NCBI GenBank assembly: GCA_015486915.1
Contig: WFQS01000492.1
Coordinates: 1 to 16,242, forward strand
Origin: Desulfobacteraceae bacterium
GTDB taxonomy: Bacteria; Desulfobacterota; Desulfobacteria; Desulfobacterales; Desulfobacteraceae
Length of the DNA stretch: 16,242 nucleotides
Reading direction: 5' to 3'
Position 1 is the stretch's first letter, and each line of letters opens with the position of its first letter. Position numbers and translations under genes: made by a program. The notes below the pieces were generated by a model. It did not search any database, was not told where the DNA came from, and saw only the letters and a list, made by a program, of their open reading frames with translations. Positions 1-6,435 of this stretch are shown piece by piece.

Positions 1-64
1 CGTGAAGGGTATATGAGGATATATTCATTTTATGTGTATCCCTTGATTTTTATTGAATTTCATG

Positions 65-319
65 TCAAAGAATATTAATAATTTTATTGATAAGTTTTTT
101 ATTTCGCTCACGGTCAAGGCATGTTAAAAAATAATCCCCGTTCATATAGCTGGTATTGCGAAGGTTATTTTTATAAAAACGCAAAAATTTGGTGAAGACC
201 ACTAAGGAACCACTCAAAAATTCATTTTCAATTTTAAAAGTTATTTTGAGTGGGCCCCTTAAATAAACAGGCTTATTCATGCATGGTAAATTCAGGATAA
301 TGATGTCCTTGAGATCCAT
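65..319 (-). pseudogene. Doubtful 84-aa frame, weakly PilZ-like tail
   Basis: An 84-codon open frame reads from an ATG at 319. The translated tail (alternating hydrophobic strands, then a YFLTCLDRERNKKLI segment) has the feel of the C-terminal half of a PilZ domain, where the last strand is followed by a short helix. The RxxxR and D/NxSxxG motifs that bind cyclic di-GMP are absent. There is no recognisable ribosome binding site before the ATG, and an in-frame stop lies only 11 codons upstream (350-352), so it cannot extend far. It is divergent from the aldolase gene and its start almost touches that gene's leader. It could be a degraded gene remnant, a small divergent protein or a chance frame in AT-rich DNA. 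I cannot assign a function. The rest of positions 1-353 shows nothing recognisable apart from the aldolase ribosome binding site. Confidence 0.25.
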
Positions 320-353
320 GAAAAATGAAACATGAATTATATGGGAGGCTTAC

Positions 354-1658
354 ATGGCAGTTAACAAAAATTATTCGGCTGATTATGAAAAAATCCTTGA
401 AACGGGGAGACCCCCGACGATTAAAAAGCTTTTTCCAAATTCAAAAGCTTTGATTGTCAGTGGTAAATTTATTGACAAGGCAATGATCAAAAAGGGAAAA
501 TGCATGACAATTGCGGCAAACGGAAGAAGCCGTTTTGTTATTCAAGGTGCCCTTTTGGCTGCCGAGAAAGCCCGGGCTGCAATTATTATTGAAATAGCAA
601 GGTCGGAAGGCGGCACAAATGCGTATTGCGCCGTTAATTTGTGGAATATAGCCACCTTTGTTGATACTTTATGTAATCAACTTGGCATTACAATCCCAGT
701 TGCAATTCATGCTGACCATTTCGGCATAAAAAAAATGGATGATATCCCCAGGGCTAAAACTGAAATCCCGTCTTTATTTGACGCAGGTATTACATCCATA
801 GCCATTGATGCATCCCACATGCCCGATGATAAAAATTTACTGGCCAATTTAGAACTGAAACCTTTTGTTCCTGACTGGGCAGGTCTTGAAACAGAGGTTG
901 GTGAAATTAAAGGAAAACTTGGCCTGTCAACTCCGCAGGAGGCTCTCTTTCTAATCCAGGGACTTAATGCCAATAAAATTTTCCCCAACTGGATCGCATT
1001 AAACAATGGAACCACACATGGCATTGAACAAAGTGATGCAGGCATAAATGTTGAACTTACCAGTGAAATCCATGAAGCTCTTGCAAAATATAAAATTTCA
1101 GGTGCCCAGCACGGGACTTCAGGAAACAACTCTGAAAGACTTAAAAAAATTGCAGCAAATACCAGAACAACCAAGGCAAATGTTGCAACGGCGCTTCAGA
1201 TGATTTCATGGGGAGTTGAAGTCAATGATTACGGGAATGCCATCCTTGACAACAATGGAAATTTTATAAAAAATAAAGGAAAAGGTGTAACTGAAGATGT
1301 CTGGCAGGAAATGCTCGCCTATGCCGATGCCCATGAACTAAAAGGCGGAAATTTTAAAAAACTCAACCTGCCTTTTGAAAACCGGCTTTTCACACAGCCA
1401 AGGCAAATAAGGGAAAGAATGGTAAAAGGAGTTGAAGATTTTGTATTTAATCTGCTTGTAAATATTTTTAACGCGAAAAATACAGCCCCAATTGTTATAG
1501 AAGAAATACTTGCATCCGGGACCTTTGATCCTGGTCCAAAAGCCCAGGTCATTGAAAATTTTGATGAATGGACAAAAGATGAAATAATTAAAAAAGGAAA
1601 AGAGTTTGCATCTTCTCCCAGTAATTCCAATGACTCTGGAAAAAATTTTGATGATTAA
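354..1658 (+). CDS. Class II (zinc) aldolase, fructose-bisphosphate aldolase family, long form
   Basis: This is a 434-aa TIM-barrel aldolase of the class II, metal-dependent family (fructose-1,6-bisphosphate, tagatose-bisphosphate and related substrates). The metal and catalytic motifs are in order: HADH at 119-122 (catalytic Asp121, zinc ligand His122), SIAIDASH at 148-155, ETEVGEIKG at 179-187, THG at 221-223 (His222), and QHGTSG at 252-257 (His253, phosphate-binding loop). VNDYGNAI at 290-297 sits where the family has its NxxTD/NIDTD strand. Family members usually have about 280-360 residues. The extra length is mostly C-terminal to residue 300 and ends in a low-complexity Ser/Asn/Asp tail. 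The start is well supported by GGGAGG at 343-348. The gene lies 60 bases before a flagellar gene pair, which is probably not a functional link. Family membership is firm. The exact substrate is not, because the active-site surroundings (WIALNNGTTHG, QHGTSGNN) differ from textbook enzymes. Confidence 0.85.
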   Translation: MAVNKNYSADYEKILETGRPPTIKKLFPNSKALIVSGKFIDKAMIKKGKCMTIAANGRSRFVIQGALLAAEKARAAIIIEIARSEGGTNAYCAVNLWNIATFVDTLCNQLGITIPVAIHADHFGIKKMDDIPRAKTEIPSLFDAGITSIAIDASHMPDDKNLLANLELKPFVPDWAGLETEVGEIKGKLGLSTPQEALFLIQGLNANKIFPNWIALNNGTTHGIEQSDAGINVELTSEIHEALAKYKISGAQHGTSGNNSERLKKIAANTRTTKANVATALQMISWGVEVNDYGNAILDNNGNFIKNKGKGVTEDVWQEMLAYADAHELKGGNFKKLNLPFENRLFTQPRQIRERMVKGVEDFVFNLLVNIFNAKNTAPIVIEEILASGTFDPGPKAQVIENFDEWTKDEIIKKGKEFASSPSNSNDSGKNFDD

Positions 1659-1670
1659 TGAAAAAATATT

Positions 1671-1697
1671 TCAGTTTTTCTTCTTTACCGCCGATAG
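1671..1697 (+). promoter_or_regulatory. Candidate sigma-28 (FliA) promoter
   Basis: TCAGTTTT (1671-1678), 11 bases, then GCCGATAG (1690-1697). The flagellar sigma-28 consensus is TAAAGTTT-N11-GCCGATAA. The -10 matches 7 of 8, the -35 matches 5 of 8, and the spacing is exact. It would start transcription near 1704, leaving a leader of only about 15 bases that just contains the AAGGAG at 1706-1711. The sigma-28 assignment fits the genes downstream, since flgM is commonly expressed from a sigma-28 promoter as feedback. It remains a pattern match. Confidence 0.45.
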
Positions 1698-1718
1698 CAC
1701 AGGTTAAGGAGAACAGGT

Positions 1719-2144
1719 ATGGAAATTCCGTCATATCAGATTCAGAATGTACTCAAGGTTTACAGTAAACAATTAACCCAGGGTAAAATTCTTGCCAGGA
1801 ATAAAGCCGTCGGCAGAAACCGTACTTCTGCCGACGATGTCAATATTTCTGCTGAAGGAAAACGAGCGTCTATTATTGAAAAAGTTGCCGCCAACATTGT
1901 TGATAGAATTACAAGCGTGGGACCAAAAGAGAAACTTGAACAGAAAATTGCAACACAGGTTCAAAATGAAATTGGCCAGAAAATTGATTTCACCATGAGA
2001 AAAGAAGAAAAATTTTCCTTTACGGCAATCGATGAAAACAATAAAAAAATTACAAAACATCTTTCTGTTGAAGATTCAAATTTTGTAATCAGACGATTGA
2101 CGGAATTGGCACGCCAGGTGGCTGATAGTAATATGGAATCATAG
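1719..2144 (+). CDS. FlgM-associated protein, DVU0524 family
   Basis: A 141-aa soluble, mostly helical protein. The opening MEIPSYQIQNVLKVYSKQL and the placement immediately before flgM match the family I know from sulfate reducers as DVU0524, FlgM-associated. Its biochemical role is not established. Visible features are a YQIQNVLKVY motif at 6-15, a basic linker with repeated Arg/Lys (about 27-50), a helical segment with heptad-like hydrophobics (52-90), and a C-terminal helix VIRRLTELARQVADSN. There is no signal peptide or membrane segment. The start is fixed by AAGGAG seven bases upstream. It is followed after 130 bases by flgM. By position a role in FlgM function or late flagellar control is reasonable inference, but nothing in the sequence shows a mechanism. 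Confidence 0.75.
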   Translation: MEIPSYQIQNVLKVYSKQLTQGKILARNKAVGRNRTSADDVNISAEGKRASIIEKVAANIVDRITSVGPKEKLEQKIATQVQNEIGQKIDFTMRKEEKFSFTAIDENNKKITKHLSVEDSNFVIRRLTELARQVADSNMES

Positions 2145-2274
2145 TGATCTTTTACCTGTTTTTTTACCTGAAATTCTGTCCTTAAATAAAAGTGATGCAT
2201 AAGATATTCTGAGTTTGTTATCCTGAATATAGTCGTTATAATCTGCAAATATACAGCAGGAAAGGGAAAATAAA

Positions 2275-2577
2275 ATGAAAATCACAAACCCCAATGCGAA
2301 TATTATAAATCAGGCGTATGCAATACCTGTACATAAAAATCAGAATTCATTACCTGATAAAGAAAAAACAGCAGGTCAGAATACCGGTGACAGTGTAAGT
2401 CTTTCTTCTAACACCAGGGAGTTGCAGAAAGTTTTTACGGCAATGCAGACAGAACCCAAAGACCGATCCGCTAAAATAGCAGAGCTTAAAACTGAAGTAA
2501 GCCAGGGACAGTATACTGTAAATGCTGAAAAAGTTGCTGAAAAAATGGCTGGGTATTTTTTGAACGAACTTGGATAA
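2275..2577 (+). CDS. flgM: Anti-sigma-28 factor FlgM
   Basis: A 100-aa FlgM. The protein binds the flagellar sigma factor FliA (sigma-28) and holds it inactive until the hook-basal body is complete, when FlgM is exported through the flagellar secretion apparatus. The typical layout is visible: a polar, probably disordered N-terminal half with the GDSVSLSSNTRELQK segment (38-52), which resembles the conserved D-x-V-x-L-S motif at the start of the sigma-binding region, then helices RSAKIAELKTEVSQGQYTVN and AEKVAEKMAGYFLNEL, which are the C-terminal sigma-contacting helices. The length is normal for FlgM. A purine-rich AGGAAAGGGAAA lies upstream of the ATG. The gene follows the FlgM-associated gene and probably shares its transcript. 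No flagellar structural genes lie nearby, so this is an isolated regulatory cluster. Confidence 0.9.
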   Translation: MKITNPNANIINQAYAIPVHKNQNSLPDKEKTAGQNTGDSVSLSSNTRELQKVFTAMQTEPKDRSAKIAELKTEVSQGQYTVNAEKVAEKMAGYFLNELG

Positions 2578-2734
2578 AACAAGGTTTTTTTAATAAAATG
2601 CGGTCATTTTTTCTATTGTAAGCAATTCTTACCCCCCTGCAGTAAATACGATAAATCCTTCCTATTGATAATAATTATACGTAACATCCTGAATTAATAT
2701 TATTTATTCCACTACTATTCTTCTTAAAAATATT

Positions 2735-2750
2735 TGGTCTGTTTATTGCA
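2735..2750 (+). promoter_or_regulatory. Candidate sigma-54 promoter
   Basis: TGGTCTGTTTATTGCA fits the sigma-54 consensus TGGCACG-N4-TTGCA at the positions that matter most: TGG at the -24 element, TTGCA at the -12 element, and exactly 10 bases between the invariant GG (2736-2737) and GC (2748-2749). The surrounding DNA is very AT-rich. The start point would fall near 2761, about 97 bases before the likely start codon at 2858. Sigma-54 commonly drives middle flagellar genes, which suits the neighbours. I see no clear activator sites. Confidence 0.5.
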
Positions 2751-2795
2751 TATTATCTTTTTCATAATAACAGCATGAAATAACCCTGGAAAACC

Positions 2796-2840
2796 GGTTT
2801 CAACAAACTGCCATGAAAATAAAAGTTTGTGCAGTAAACC
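2796..2840 (+). promoter_or_regulatory. Leader hairpin before the unidentified helical gene
   Basis: ACAAACT (2803-2809) pairs with AGTTTGT (2824-2830) as a 7-bp stem, and GGTTT (2796-2800) with AAACC (2836-2840) extends it. The structure ends 7 bases before the AAGGAG ribosome binding site (starting 2848). It covers an alternative ATG at 2813 in its loop, which argues against that ATG as the start. It could modulate translation. No T-run follows, so it is not a terminator. Confidence 0.3.
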
Positions 2841-2857
2841 GTGAGCAAGGAGAGAAG

Positions 2858-3319
2858 ATGATAAACCAGATCGATGACTCAACAAATCTTTTTATAAAGC
2901 AAAATTTACACGAGAAAAACAGTGCGGACAACGACCTGTTCAGGCAGAGTCTTGAAAAAGCACTTGTTCACACTAAAGTCCCTGAAAAAAAAGATGCTGC
3001 ATCCGGCTCATCTTTAAAGGAAATATCTTCTGTATCTTCCAAGGCCTGGCCAATGAAAAACCGGAACTTAAATCTTGAAAGCAAAACAGACGACCTGCTG
3101 AAAATGTTAGACAATTATTCATCACAATTAAAAAATGATAAAATATCCCTGAAAAAAATTGAACCTTTTTTAAGGAAAATCAAGAACAACGCAAAAGATC
3201 TGCTTAAAGAAACAGCATCGGCAGCATATGCCGACACAAAACTTAAAAATATTGCTGAACAATGCGCTGTTACAGCAAGTACCGAGTATTTCAAATTCCA
3301 GCGCGGGGATTATATATAG
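2858..3319 (+). CDS. Unidentified 153-aa helical protein near flgM
   Basis: I do not recognise this family. The frame is open from 2813, but the start at 2858 is preferred: AAGGAG ends 5 bases before it, while the ATG at 2813 has no ribosome binding site and lies in a hairpin loop. The protein is soluble with no signal peptide. The N-terminal 60 residues are polar and probably flexible. The C-terminal half (from about SKTDDLLKMLDNYSSQL) is strongly helical with regular Leu/Ile spacing, resembling an export-chaperone or coiled-coil fold. It ends in EYFKFQRGDYI. A candidate sigma-54 promoter upstream and flgM before it suggest a flagellum-related role, but this is inference. FlgN-like chaperone is one possibility that I cannot confirm. 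It converges with hisF across 71 bases without an evident terminator. Confidence 0.7.
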   Translation: MINQIDDSTNLFIKQNLHEKNSADNDLFRQSLEKALVHTKVPEKKDAASGSSLKEISSVSSKAWPMKNRNLNLESKTDDLLKMLDNYSSQLKNDKISLKKIEPFLRKIKNNAKDLLKETASAAYADTKLKNIAEQCAVTASTEYFKFQRGDYI

Positions 3320-3390
3320 AGCCCCTGTTCACCATCCAGATTTTTAAAATGATGATGACAGATGCTCCTGCTTTTTTCATTCAAATATTG

Positions 3391-4170
3391 TTAAAAGGTC
3401 TTTCTGATTTTCACACCCTGCCCATCAAGGTATTTTTTTATTTGTGCAATTGTGTAAGTGCCGTAATGCACCATGGATGCTATAAGAGCAGCACTTGCCC
3501 GTCCCTGTTTTAATACATCTGCAAGGTGTTTTGGAGTGCCTGCTCCGCCCGAGGCGATCACAGGAATATCAATATTATCTGAAATCATACGGGTAAGATT
3601 CATTTCATAGCCATCCTTTGTACCGTCGGCATCAATGGAATTAAGACAGATTTCCCCTGCTCCAAGATCTTCTGCCTTTTTTGCCCATGAAAGTGCATCC
3701 AATCCCATAAATTTTCTGCCGCCGTTAATAACGATTTCATAGCCCGAATCTATGCCCTGTTTTTCCCCCACATGTTTAACATCCATGCCAAGAACAACGC
3801 ACTGGCTTCCAAAGGCCTTTGCACCCTGGGAAATGATTTCAGGATTTTTTACGGCAGCGGAATTAACACTGACCTTTTCAGCACCGGCAAGGAGAACGGC
3901 GTGCATGTCATCAAGGGTTCTTATCCCGCCTCCAACTGAAAACGGTATAAATATGGTCTCAGCCACCCTTTTGACCACATCGATCATGATATCCCTTTTT
4001 TCATGGGACGCTGTAATATCATAAAAAACAAGCTCATCTGCTCCCTCTTCATAATAAAAACGCGCCATCTCAACGGGATCGCCTATTTCAACATTATCTT
4101 TAAATTTAATACCCTTTGTTGTCCTGCCGTTTTTTACATCAAGACATGGAATTATTCTTTTACTCAGCAT
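3391..4170 (-). CDS. hisF: Imidazole glycerol phosphate synthase, cyclase subunit HisF
   Basis: A 259-aa TIM barrel that uses ammonia from HisH to turn PRFAR into imidazole glycerol phosphate plus AICAR, joining histidine and purine synthesis. Both catalytic aspartates are present: Asp11 in [10 protein letters not shown] and Asp130 in LGMDVK. Phosphate loops are at VGGGIRT (79-85), DADGTKDG and ASGGAG. After Asp130 there is an extended loop ([14 protein letters not shown]), as in Desulfovibrio HisF. The start at 4170 (MLSKRIIP) is chosen over an upstream ATG at 4185 because this is the canonical HisF N-terminus and GGGAG precedes it. It overlaps the end of hisH by 7 bases, implying translational coupling of two subunits needed in equal amounts. 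It is the last gene of the cvpA-mazG-hisH-hisF operon. The motif set is that of true HisF rather than the WbuZ-like relatives of surface-sugar pathways. Confidence 0.96.
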   Translation of the reverse strand: MLSKRIIPCLDVKNGRTTKGIKFKDNVEIGDPVEMARFYYEEGADELVFYDITASHEKRDIMIDVVKRVAETIFIPFSVGGGIRTLDDMHAVLLAGAEKVSVNSAAVKNPEIISQGAKAFGSQCVVLGMDVKHVGEKQGIDSGYEIVINGGRKFMGLDALSWAKKAEDLGAGEICLNSIDADGTKDGYEMNLTRMISDNIDIPVIASGGAGTPKHLADVLKQGRASAALIASMVHYGTYTIAQIKKYLDGQGVKIRKTF

Positions 4171-4811
4171 GGCTCCCACACACAAAAATTTTTTAATATT
4201 AAAAGACCGGGCTTGCCGCTTTTTTCAAGGTGAAACTGACTTGCAAATAAATTATCTTTTCCGATAACAGAGGTAAAGTTTATACCGTATTCCGTAGTTC
4301 CGAGAACATGTTCCTCTTTAAGTGGAACCGGATAATAGGAATGAACAAAATAAAATTCGTCTTCCTTTTTTATCCCTTTAAAAAGGGGATGATCCTGCAC
4401 TGTTTCAAGGCTGTTCCAACCCATGTGAGGAACTTTCAGGAAAAAGTTTTCATCTGTATCCAGATTTTCATCTGATTTCATTTTTTTAGAAAAAGCCTTT
4501 ACCTCACCAGGTATAAAACCAAGACAGGAAGTATCATTTTCTTCACTTTTCTCCATGATAATCTGGCACCCCACACAGATTCCAAGCATTGGCGTGCCAC
4601 TGTGAAATGCTTTTTTCATAATAGTATCAATACCGCGGATTTTCATACCGTCCATGGCAGAACCTGCAGCCCCGACTCCTGGAAAAATTATCCTGTCCGC
4701 TTCAAGTATCTCTTCAGGCCTGTCACTTATCACAGCTTTAAATCCAAGAAAGGAAACAGCCCTTAAAACGCTTGTCAGGTTTCCCGCACCATAGTCAACA
4801 ATGACAATCAT
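4164..4811 (-). CDS. hisH: Imidazole glycerol phosphate synthase, glutaminase subunit HisH
   Basis: A 215-aa class I glutamine amidotransferase that hydrolyses glutamine and channels ammonia to HisF. The N-terminus [15 protein letters not shown] is typical. The oxyanion segment FPGVGAAG is at 43-50. The nucleophile is Cys79 in LGICVGCQ, and the other triad members are His194 and Glu196 in SQFHLEKSG. Most family members read QFHPEKSG, so Leu195 replaces the usual Pro without touching the triad. VPHMGWNS and FVHSYY are also family motifs. An insertion of charged residues (about 108-121, [14 protein letters not shown]) precedes [11 protein letters not shown]. The start codon lies 3 bases after the mazG stop and has AAAGGAT in the mazG end, consistent with coupled translation. 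Confidence 0.95.
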   Translation of the reverse strand: MIVIVDYGAGNLTSVLRAVSFLGFKAVISDRPEEILEADRIIFPGVGAAGSAMDGMKIRGIDTIMKKAFHSGTPMLGICVGCQIIMEKSEENDTSCLGFIPGEVKAFSKKMKSDENLDTDENFFLKVPHMGWNSLETVQDHPLFKGIKKEDEFYFVHSYYPVPLKEEHVLGTTEYGINFTSVIGKDNLFASQFHLEKSGKPGLLILKNFCVWEPC

Positions 4812-4814
4812 AGT

Positions 4815-5648
4815 TTATCCTTTATTTCCATATTTTTTTTGTACTTCTTTTTTGCTTTTATCCCACAATTTGTCGATTTCCTGTCTTGTAAGATCCTTCA
4901 ATGTAACGTTTTTTTCGGAAAGTTCCTTTTCCATGAATCTGAAACGTTTTTCAAATTTATCAGTGGATTTTGCAAGGGCCGTTTCAGGGTGAATCCCTGC
5001 AAATCTTGCAACATTTGAAAGGGTAAAAAGGATATCACCGAATTCCGTTGCTATTTCATCCTTATTTCCACCTGCAAGGGCATCTGTAAATTCTTTCCAT
5101 TCTTCTTCGGCTTTTTTTAACACACCACCTGTATCATCCCAGTCAAAGCCTGATCTTGCAGCTTTTTCCGAAATTTTGTATGATCTTAAAAAAGAGGACA
5201 TATTGGATGGAATGGAATCAAGCACGGAAATTAACTGTTTTTTTCCTGCATCTTCTTTTTCCTGTTTTTTTATGCCTTCCCAGCATTTAAGAAGATCCTC
5301 CTCGGTGTTTATATTAACATTTTTATAAACATGGGGATGACGGCGGATCATTTTTTCAGCACTTCTTGAAATAACCTCTGAAATATCAAAAGCCCCCTTT
5401 TCCCTGTATAATTCTCCAATAAAAACCAGCTGAAAAAGGACATCTCCCATTTCATCACACACATCTGAACTTTCTTGTGCTTCAATTGCATCAAGGAGTT
5501 CATATACCTCTTCAGCAAGGCACTTCCACATGGTCTCAGGAGTCTGCTTTTTATCCCAGGGGCACCCGTTTTCTCCCCTTAAAGTTCGTATGATTTCAAG
5601 AAGGGTTTCTATGCTTTTCTCTGTTGTGCAGTCTTTTGTTTTTTCCAC
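4815..5648 (-). CDS. mazG: Nucleoside triphosphate pyrophosphohydrolase MazG
   Basis: A 277-aa MazG that hydrolyses NTPs or dNTPs to NMP and pyrophosphate. It is an all-alpha house-cleaning enzyme, and in E. coli it also affects the stringent response. Two MazG domains are visible. The first has CPWDKKQT (29-36) and the metal site LAEEVYELLDAIE with DEMGD (Glu46, Glu47, Glu50, Glu66, Asp69). The second has the FDWDD motif followed by AEEEWKEF and TEFGDILF. The length is close to the 263 residues of E. coli MazG. Translation appears to begin at a GTG (5646-5648) with AGGA just upstream, inside the last codons of cvpA, giving a 40-base overlap. The next in-frame ATG would remove the CPWD motif, so the GTG is preferred. 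Second gene of the minus-strand operon. Confidence 0.93.
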   Translation of the reverse strand: MEKTKDCTTEKSIETLLEIIRTLRGENGCPWDKKQTPETMWKCLAEEVYELLDAIEAQESSDVCDEMGDVLFQLVFIGELYREKGAFDISEVISRSAEKMIRRHPHVYKNVNINTEEDLLKCWEGIKKQEKEDAGKKQLISVLDSIPSNMSSFLRSYKISEKAARSGFDWDDTGGVLKKAEEEWKEFTDALAGGNKDEIATEFGDILFTLSNVARFAGIHPETALAKSTDKFEKRFRFMEKELSEKNVTLKDLTRQEIDKLWDKSKKEVQKKYGNKG

Positions 5649-6157
5649 TGTTTCCTGATCCCTTTAAGTTTTGTCTGCAGTTCTTTTCTCATATTATTGT
5701 TAATGAACAGGGTCACGGCTTCAGATACCTTTGCCACAGGGGATGAAAAGCGTGAATTTATCAGAATAGTTGAATTTTTTGGTAAAAAAGTTGTCAGGAT
5801 AGTAAATAGAACCGAAACGATCAAAATCCCTTTTGCTCCTCCAAAGATCATACCGCAAAGCCTGTCAACCCATCCGAGAAAGGCAATATTCAAAAAATAT
5901 CTTATCAGATGCGCCACAAGGGAAATCAAAACAAGAATTGCACAGAAAAGAACAAAAAAACTTAAAAGGTTCCTGTATCCGGCAGTGGATATCCATTTTG
6001 CAAAATAGGGTGAAACTAAGGGAAAATAGAAATACGCTCCGTAAAATCCGGCAACAACCCCGACTATGGAAGAAACCTCCCTGACAATTCCCCTGAAAAG
6101 ACCCCTTATCAGGCAGAACGATATCACAACTATTATGACAATATCAAATATGTTCAT
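5609..6157 (-). CDS. cvpA: CvpA family inner-membrane protein
   Basis: A 182-aa integral membrane protein of the CvpA (colicin V production) family. Four hydrophobic segments are visible at about residues 5-22, 28-48, 63-86 and 102-124, with the family-typical opening MNIFDIVIIVVISFCLIRGLFRG and a central VDRLCGMIFGGAKG motif. The C-terminal 40 residues are strongly basic and likely cytoplasmic. CvpA proteins are linked to envelope homeostasis and stress, but the molecular role is unsettled. The start is supported by AAGGTGG. It is the first gene of the minus-strand operon. Its last 13 codons overlap the start of mazG. Confidence 0.9.
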   Translation of the reverse strand: MNIFDIVIIVVISFCLIRGLFRGIVREVSSIVGVVAGFYGAYFYFPLVSPYFAKWISTAGYRNLLSFFVLFCAILVLISLVAHLIRYFLNIAFLGWVDRLCGMIFGGAKGILIVSVLFTILTTFLPKNSTILINSRFSSPVAKVSEAVTLFINNNMRKELQTKLKGIRKQWKKQKTAQQRKA

Positions 6158-6209
6158 ATTTCCACCTTATTCATTTTTTGCTGTTAGACAGGTCCGGGCA
6201 AATCCAGCT

Positions 6210-6223
6210 CCGTCCCATGGAGG
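6210..6223 (+). repeat. Hairpin repeat copy 1 (CCAT loop, then T-run)
   Basis: CCGTC-CCAT-GGAGG, followed directly by seven T. The preceding AATCCAG (6201-6207) and the left end CTGTTA (6181-6186) are also found in the copy before lysC, in the same orientation. The stem has one G-A mismatch and one G-U pair. With the T-run it could act as a weak intrinsic terminator for plus-strand reading, though no plus-strand gene ends here. Confidence 0.4.
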
Positions 6224-6299
6224 TTTTTTTATATGAAACCCCCGAAAAATTCCTTTCGGAGTAAGAGTTGGCTTCGCGCCTACGGCCCAATATTTGTGA

Positions 6300-6361
6300 G
6301 AGGCTGTCTGAAAGTCTTCGGATCTGCCTCATGGCAGTTATATCAGCTTCTCAACAGTCTT
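6300..6361 (+). repeat. Hairpin repeat copy 2 within a 62-nt inverted repeat
   Basis: Core CTGCC-TCAT-GGCAG at 6324-6337, flanked by GAT before and TTAT after, as in the lysC copy. An outer stem pairs GAGGCTGT (6300-6307) with ACAGTCTT (6354-6361), allowing G-U pairs, and TGA-AAG further in with CTTCTCA. It lies about 75 bases before phoH. Confidence 0.5.
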
Positions 6362-6435
6362 AAGTATCAGGTGGTGTGGTTTTCAGTCAAGATTTTTTAT
6401 TGACCTTTTTTAAATAGAGTGCGATCTAAGAACTT

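Larger units (their letters stand above)
6158..6435. other. Divergent intergenic region with several hairpins
   Basis: This region separates cvpA (minus) from phoH (plus). It holds a run of small inverted repeats: CTGT-TAG-ACAG (6181-6191), a hairpin at 6210-6223 followed by seven T, CCGAAA/TTTCGG (about 6242-6259), a GGC-TTCGC-GCC loop (about 6270-6280) and a 62-nt imperfect hairpin at 6300-6361. A TTGACC at 6400-6405 could be a -35 box for phoH, but no good -10 follows at the right distance. I recognise no known RNA family. The ends CTGTTAGA (6181) and TCAACAG (6351-6357) are roughly inverted, so 6181-6357 may be one or two small mobile repeats. Confidence 0.5.

Noticed and set aside
707..1174. 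155-codon minus-strand frame
   Set aside because: It lies wholly inside the aldolase gene, which carries the zinc-site motifs on the other strand; an antisense shadow.
2813..2857. Upstream ATG start for the unidentified flagellar-region gene
   Set aside because: It has no ribosome binding site and lies in a predicted hairpin loop, whereas the ATG at 2858 has a good AAGGAG.
6190..6223. tRNA-like 3' end or RNase P-like piece (AGGTCCGGGCAAATCC)
   Set aside because: No TTCRA T-loop, no partner acceptor arm or cloverleaf upstream, and no further RNase P conserved segments.
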